This document shows, one piece after another, positions 62,391 through 64,000 of a stretch of 64,000 nt of DNA. Made by a program: the position numbers and the translations under genes. The DNA lies in NCBI GenBank assembly GCA_964017195.1, contig OZ024895.1, positions 6,816,001 to 6,880,000 on the forward strand, read 5' to 3'. The notes beneath the pieces were generated by a model. The model did not search any database. It was not told the DNA's origin and was given only the letters and a program-made list of their open reading frames with translations. Numbering within the stretch: the stretch's first letter is position 1; each line of letters opens with the position of its first letter. This DNA is from Siderastrea radians (lineage: Eukaryota; Cnidaria; Anthozoa; Scleractinia; Rhizangiidae).

Positions 62391-63548
62391 GACATTCGCG
62401 ATAAATAAAGTTACATGACTTGCACATAACCGCAAACAAACATCTAATCACGGGCTTAGAAACTTGGCATCCTTTCAGGGAACATCACTCTTTTAAGCAG
62501 CTTTAAGCAATCTTGCAATTACTCTGAGCCCAAAAAGCTAACTAATTGCCAAAGAGCTAGCACACACAACGGCACAAAGACTTGAAACGGCTCTAAGAAA
62601 GTAACATAAAACCCTCCAAACAGTATATGTCACAGCTTGAGTGTGCCCTCCAGGTCAACCACACAATTTACCGGCACAATTGTGTCGCCTTTAGATCATC
62701 TTGATCAAAAGGACAGGGCTGTTACGAAAGTACTTAAGAAAGCTTTATTTTGAAGGCTGGAATAACTTAAGCGCACTGGCGGGAGTCGCGTTTGGCCTGT
62801 CATTTTACATAGAGGGTCCTGAAGGGGGGGTACCAATCCCATTTCCCAGCCCAATTTTTTTCCAAATCCCACTTCCCAGTATTCAAATCCCATTCCCATT
62901 AGCAGAATTCAGAAAAAATCCCAGTGTCATACATACCAGCTCTTTTCTCTTAGCATCCGCAAAAATACGGCTTCTAAATACGACCCAACAAAGGCCCAAA
63001 AATACACGAGGATATGCGAAGATGTTCTGAAGACGATAGGATCCTTTTAGACTGGTAAAACGTGCAAGTAGGGAAGTTATAGTGATTTATTATTATTATA
63101 TTTTTAATATTTAGGTAACATGTTCATGCCACTTCACATTCCTGTCATTCCTGCCTGCATTCGACTTGTAAGTGTTCTTATTCTTCCAAGCCTGGACGAA
63201 CGGATCATTCTCAGTGTTGTTCCAAGAGCGCTGTCTACCTCTTCTTTGGAGTCACTGTCACTGTCACTAGCAAAAAGCTGTCTACCTGTTCGTTGTTAGG
63301 AGACTTTGGTGGTAAACTGACATCCTCATTTGAATTAGGCGGCTCATCACTTTCGCTTGGAACTCTTTGTACAGCTTTCAGTAAATTTCAATTGACTGGT
63401 TTCAGGACCGTTTCAGTTTCATGTAAGCTTAAGTTCAGAGGCAAAGTGCCCGCCCCGTCCATTGTGTTATTTTGTCTTACATTTCGTTGTCTGACGGGTT
63501 TACCATGCATTTTAGCCCACGCCCTCATTTCAGCTTCCTCGTTTCTGG
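62391..63548. other. Right flank without a supported gene
   Basis: Mixed sequence. A segment at about 62,825-62,930 is rich in the words AATCCCA and TTCCCAG and looks like a decayed dispersed repeat. A GTCACT triple repeat lies near 63,246-63,265 and an ATT-rich stretch near 63,090-63,120. Short open frames occur but show no domain. Confidence 0.5.
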
Positions 63549-63779
63549 TTATTGGTTACTTCTTGCCTCAATGAAGTCGATGTAAAACACTTCGACAGCA
63601 AAATCTGCAGATCCTCTTCGTCTACTCGATTTCTCTATGTCACACATTCTACGAATATTCCTCTCCATCTGGGTCGTTGAACAATCCAATGGTAATTCCA
63701 GTTTACAGTTCTCGGTGTGTATGACAACATTTTGAGTAGAAAAGTACTTAACTTCCACGACAACGTGCGAGTATTGCAC
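63549..63779 (-). CDS. Possible host exon, unknown protein (weak)
   Basis: A 76-residue open stretch on the minus strand with a balanced, non-repetitive composition (for example VVVEVKYFSTQ, ELPLDCSTTQMERNIRRMCD, FAVEVFYIDFIEAR). It ends near GAAGTAACC, which could be a splice donor. There is no recognised domain, and another frame is open over part of the region. It could equally be a fragment of a transposable element. Confidence 0.2.
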   Translation of the reverse strand: MQYSHVVVEVKYFSTQNVVIHTENCKLELPLDCSTTQMERNIRRMCDIEKSSRRRGSADFAVEVFYIDFIEARSNQ

Positions 63780-64000
63780 GACAGCGCCGTTTCTTCCACC
63801 ATGTTGTTTGTATCAGAGAAATATGCATCAGACTTTTGGCTTTACACGCACCGCTGTACACAAATATCGTTGACCGCAAATCAAGACCATTCGGGGATGA
63901 TGGCTAAACGTGCTAAAAATTGACACGAACAAGGTGCAATTTTTTAACGTCTCAACCCCAGGAAATAAGTGATGTCTCGACTGGTCATGGTTACAAAATA

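Noticed and set aside
62701..63030. 109-codon frame in the right flank as a host gene
   Set aside because: It runs through a decayed repeat rich in AATCCCA/TTCCCAG words and shows no domain or splice context.

Overview
The window is animal nuclear DNA, most likely from a cnidarian and probably an anthozoan such as a stony coral (inference from the Polinton type and from two short repeats that resemble ones I remember from coral genomes). It consists of a very large AT-rich satellite array (1-61,680), one nearly complete Polinton/Maverick DNA transposon inserted in it (17,262-35,053), and 2.3 kb of other DNA on the right (61,681-64,000). No host gene is supported except one weak exon candidate near the right end.

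Satellite. The monomer is about 81 bp, itself an old dimer of two ~40-bp halves. Because 81 is a multiple of 3 and the consensus lacks stops in some frames on both strands, the array produces hundreds of spurious open frames with a 27-residue period. Monomers are diverged in the first ~8 kb and homogenised further in, with nested higher-order repeats of about 567, 580, 665, 808, 1,939, 4,082 and 4,708 bp. A small foldback element lies in the left edge (about 193-495). A 510-bp MITE with TTA target duplications follows the right end of the array.

Polinton. The element is 17,792 bp, with 295-bp terminal inverted repeats (3 mismatches) and a 6-bp target duplication AAAATC. Left to right it carries: a VLTF3-like zinc-ribbon transcription factor (+); then on the minus strand a two-TM protein, fibre 1 (broken), fibre 2 with a lectin-like head, and the packaging ATPase; then on the plus strand a PPxY protein, the penton-like minor capsid protein, a small basic protein, the double-jelly-roll major capsid protein, a pVI-like protein, an adenain-like protease, two DUF5679-type proteins (the second continuing into a phospholipase A2 domain), a chromodomain integrase, a BRO-N/VRR-NUC gene split in two, and protein-primed DNA polymerase B. 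Together these would replicate, package, build a capsid, cross membranes and integrate, i.e. an endogenous virus-like element.

Main observations. (1) Nearly every gene with its own ATG has the same ~20-bp motif directly before the start (consensus near TATSTAAACWAMTSATATA, often containing TCTAA), or an AT-rich second motif. (2) Three frames have no such motif and no suitable ATG: protease, PLA2 and integrase. All three lie in the -1 frame of the gene before them, and each overlap holds a slippery heptamer (A_AAA_AAA, G_GGA_AAC, A_AAA_AAC). The last is followed after 7 nt by a 10-bp perfect stem. This suggests retrovirus-like programmed frameshifting in a Polinton, with a DUF5679-PLA2-integrase polyprotein. 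(3) Other breaks look like real damage: a frameshift and a TAG in fibre 1, and a 10-bp tandem duplication that splits BRO-N from VRR-NUC.
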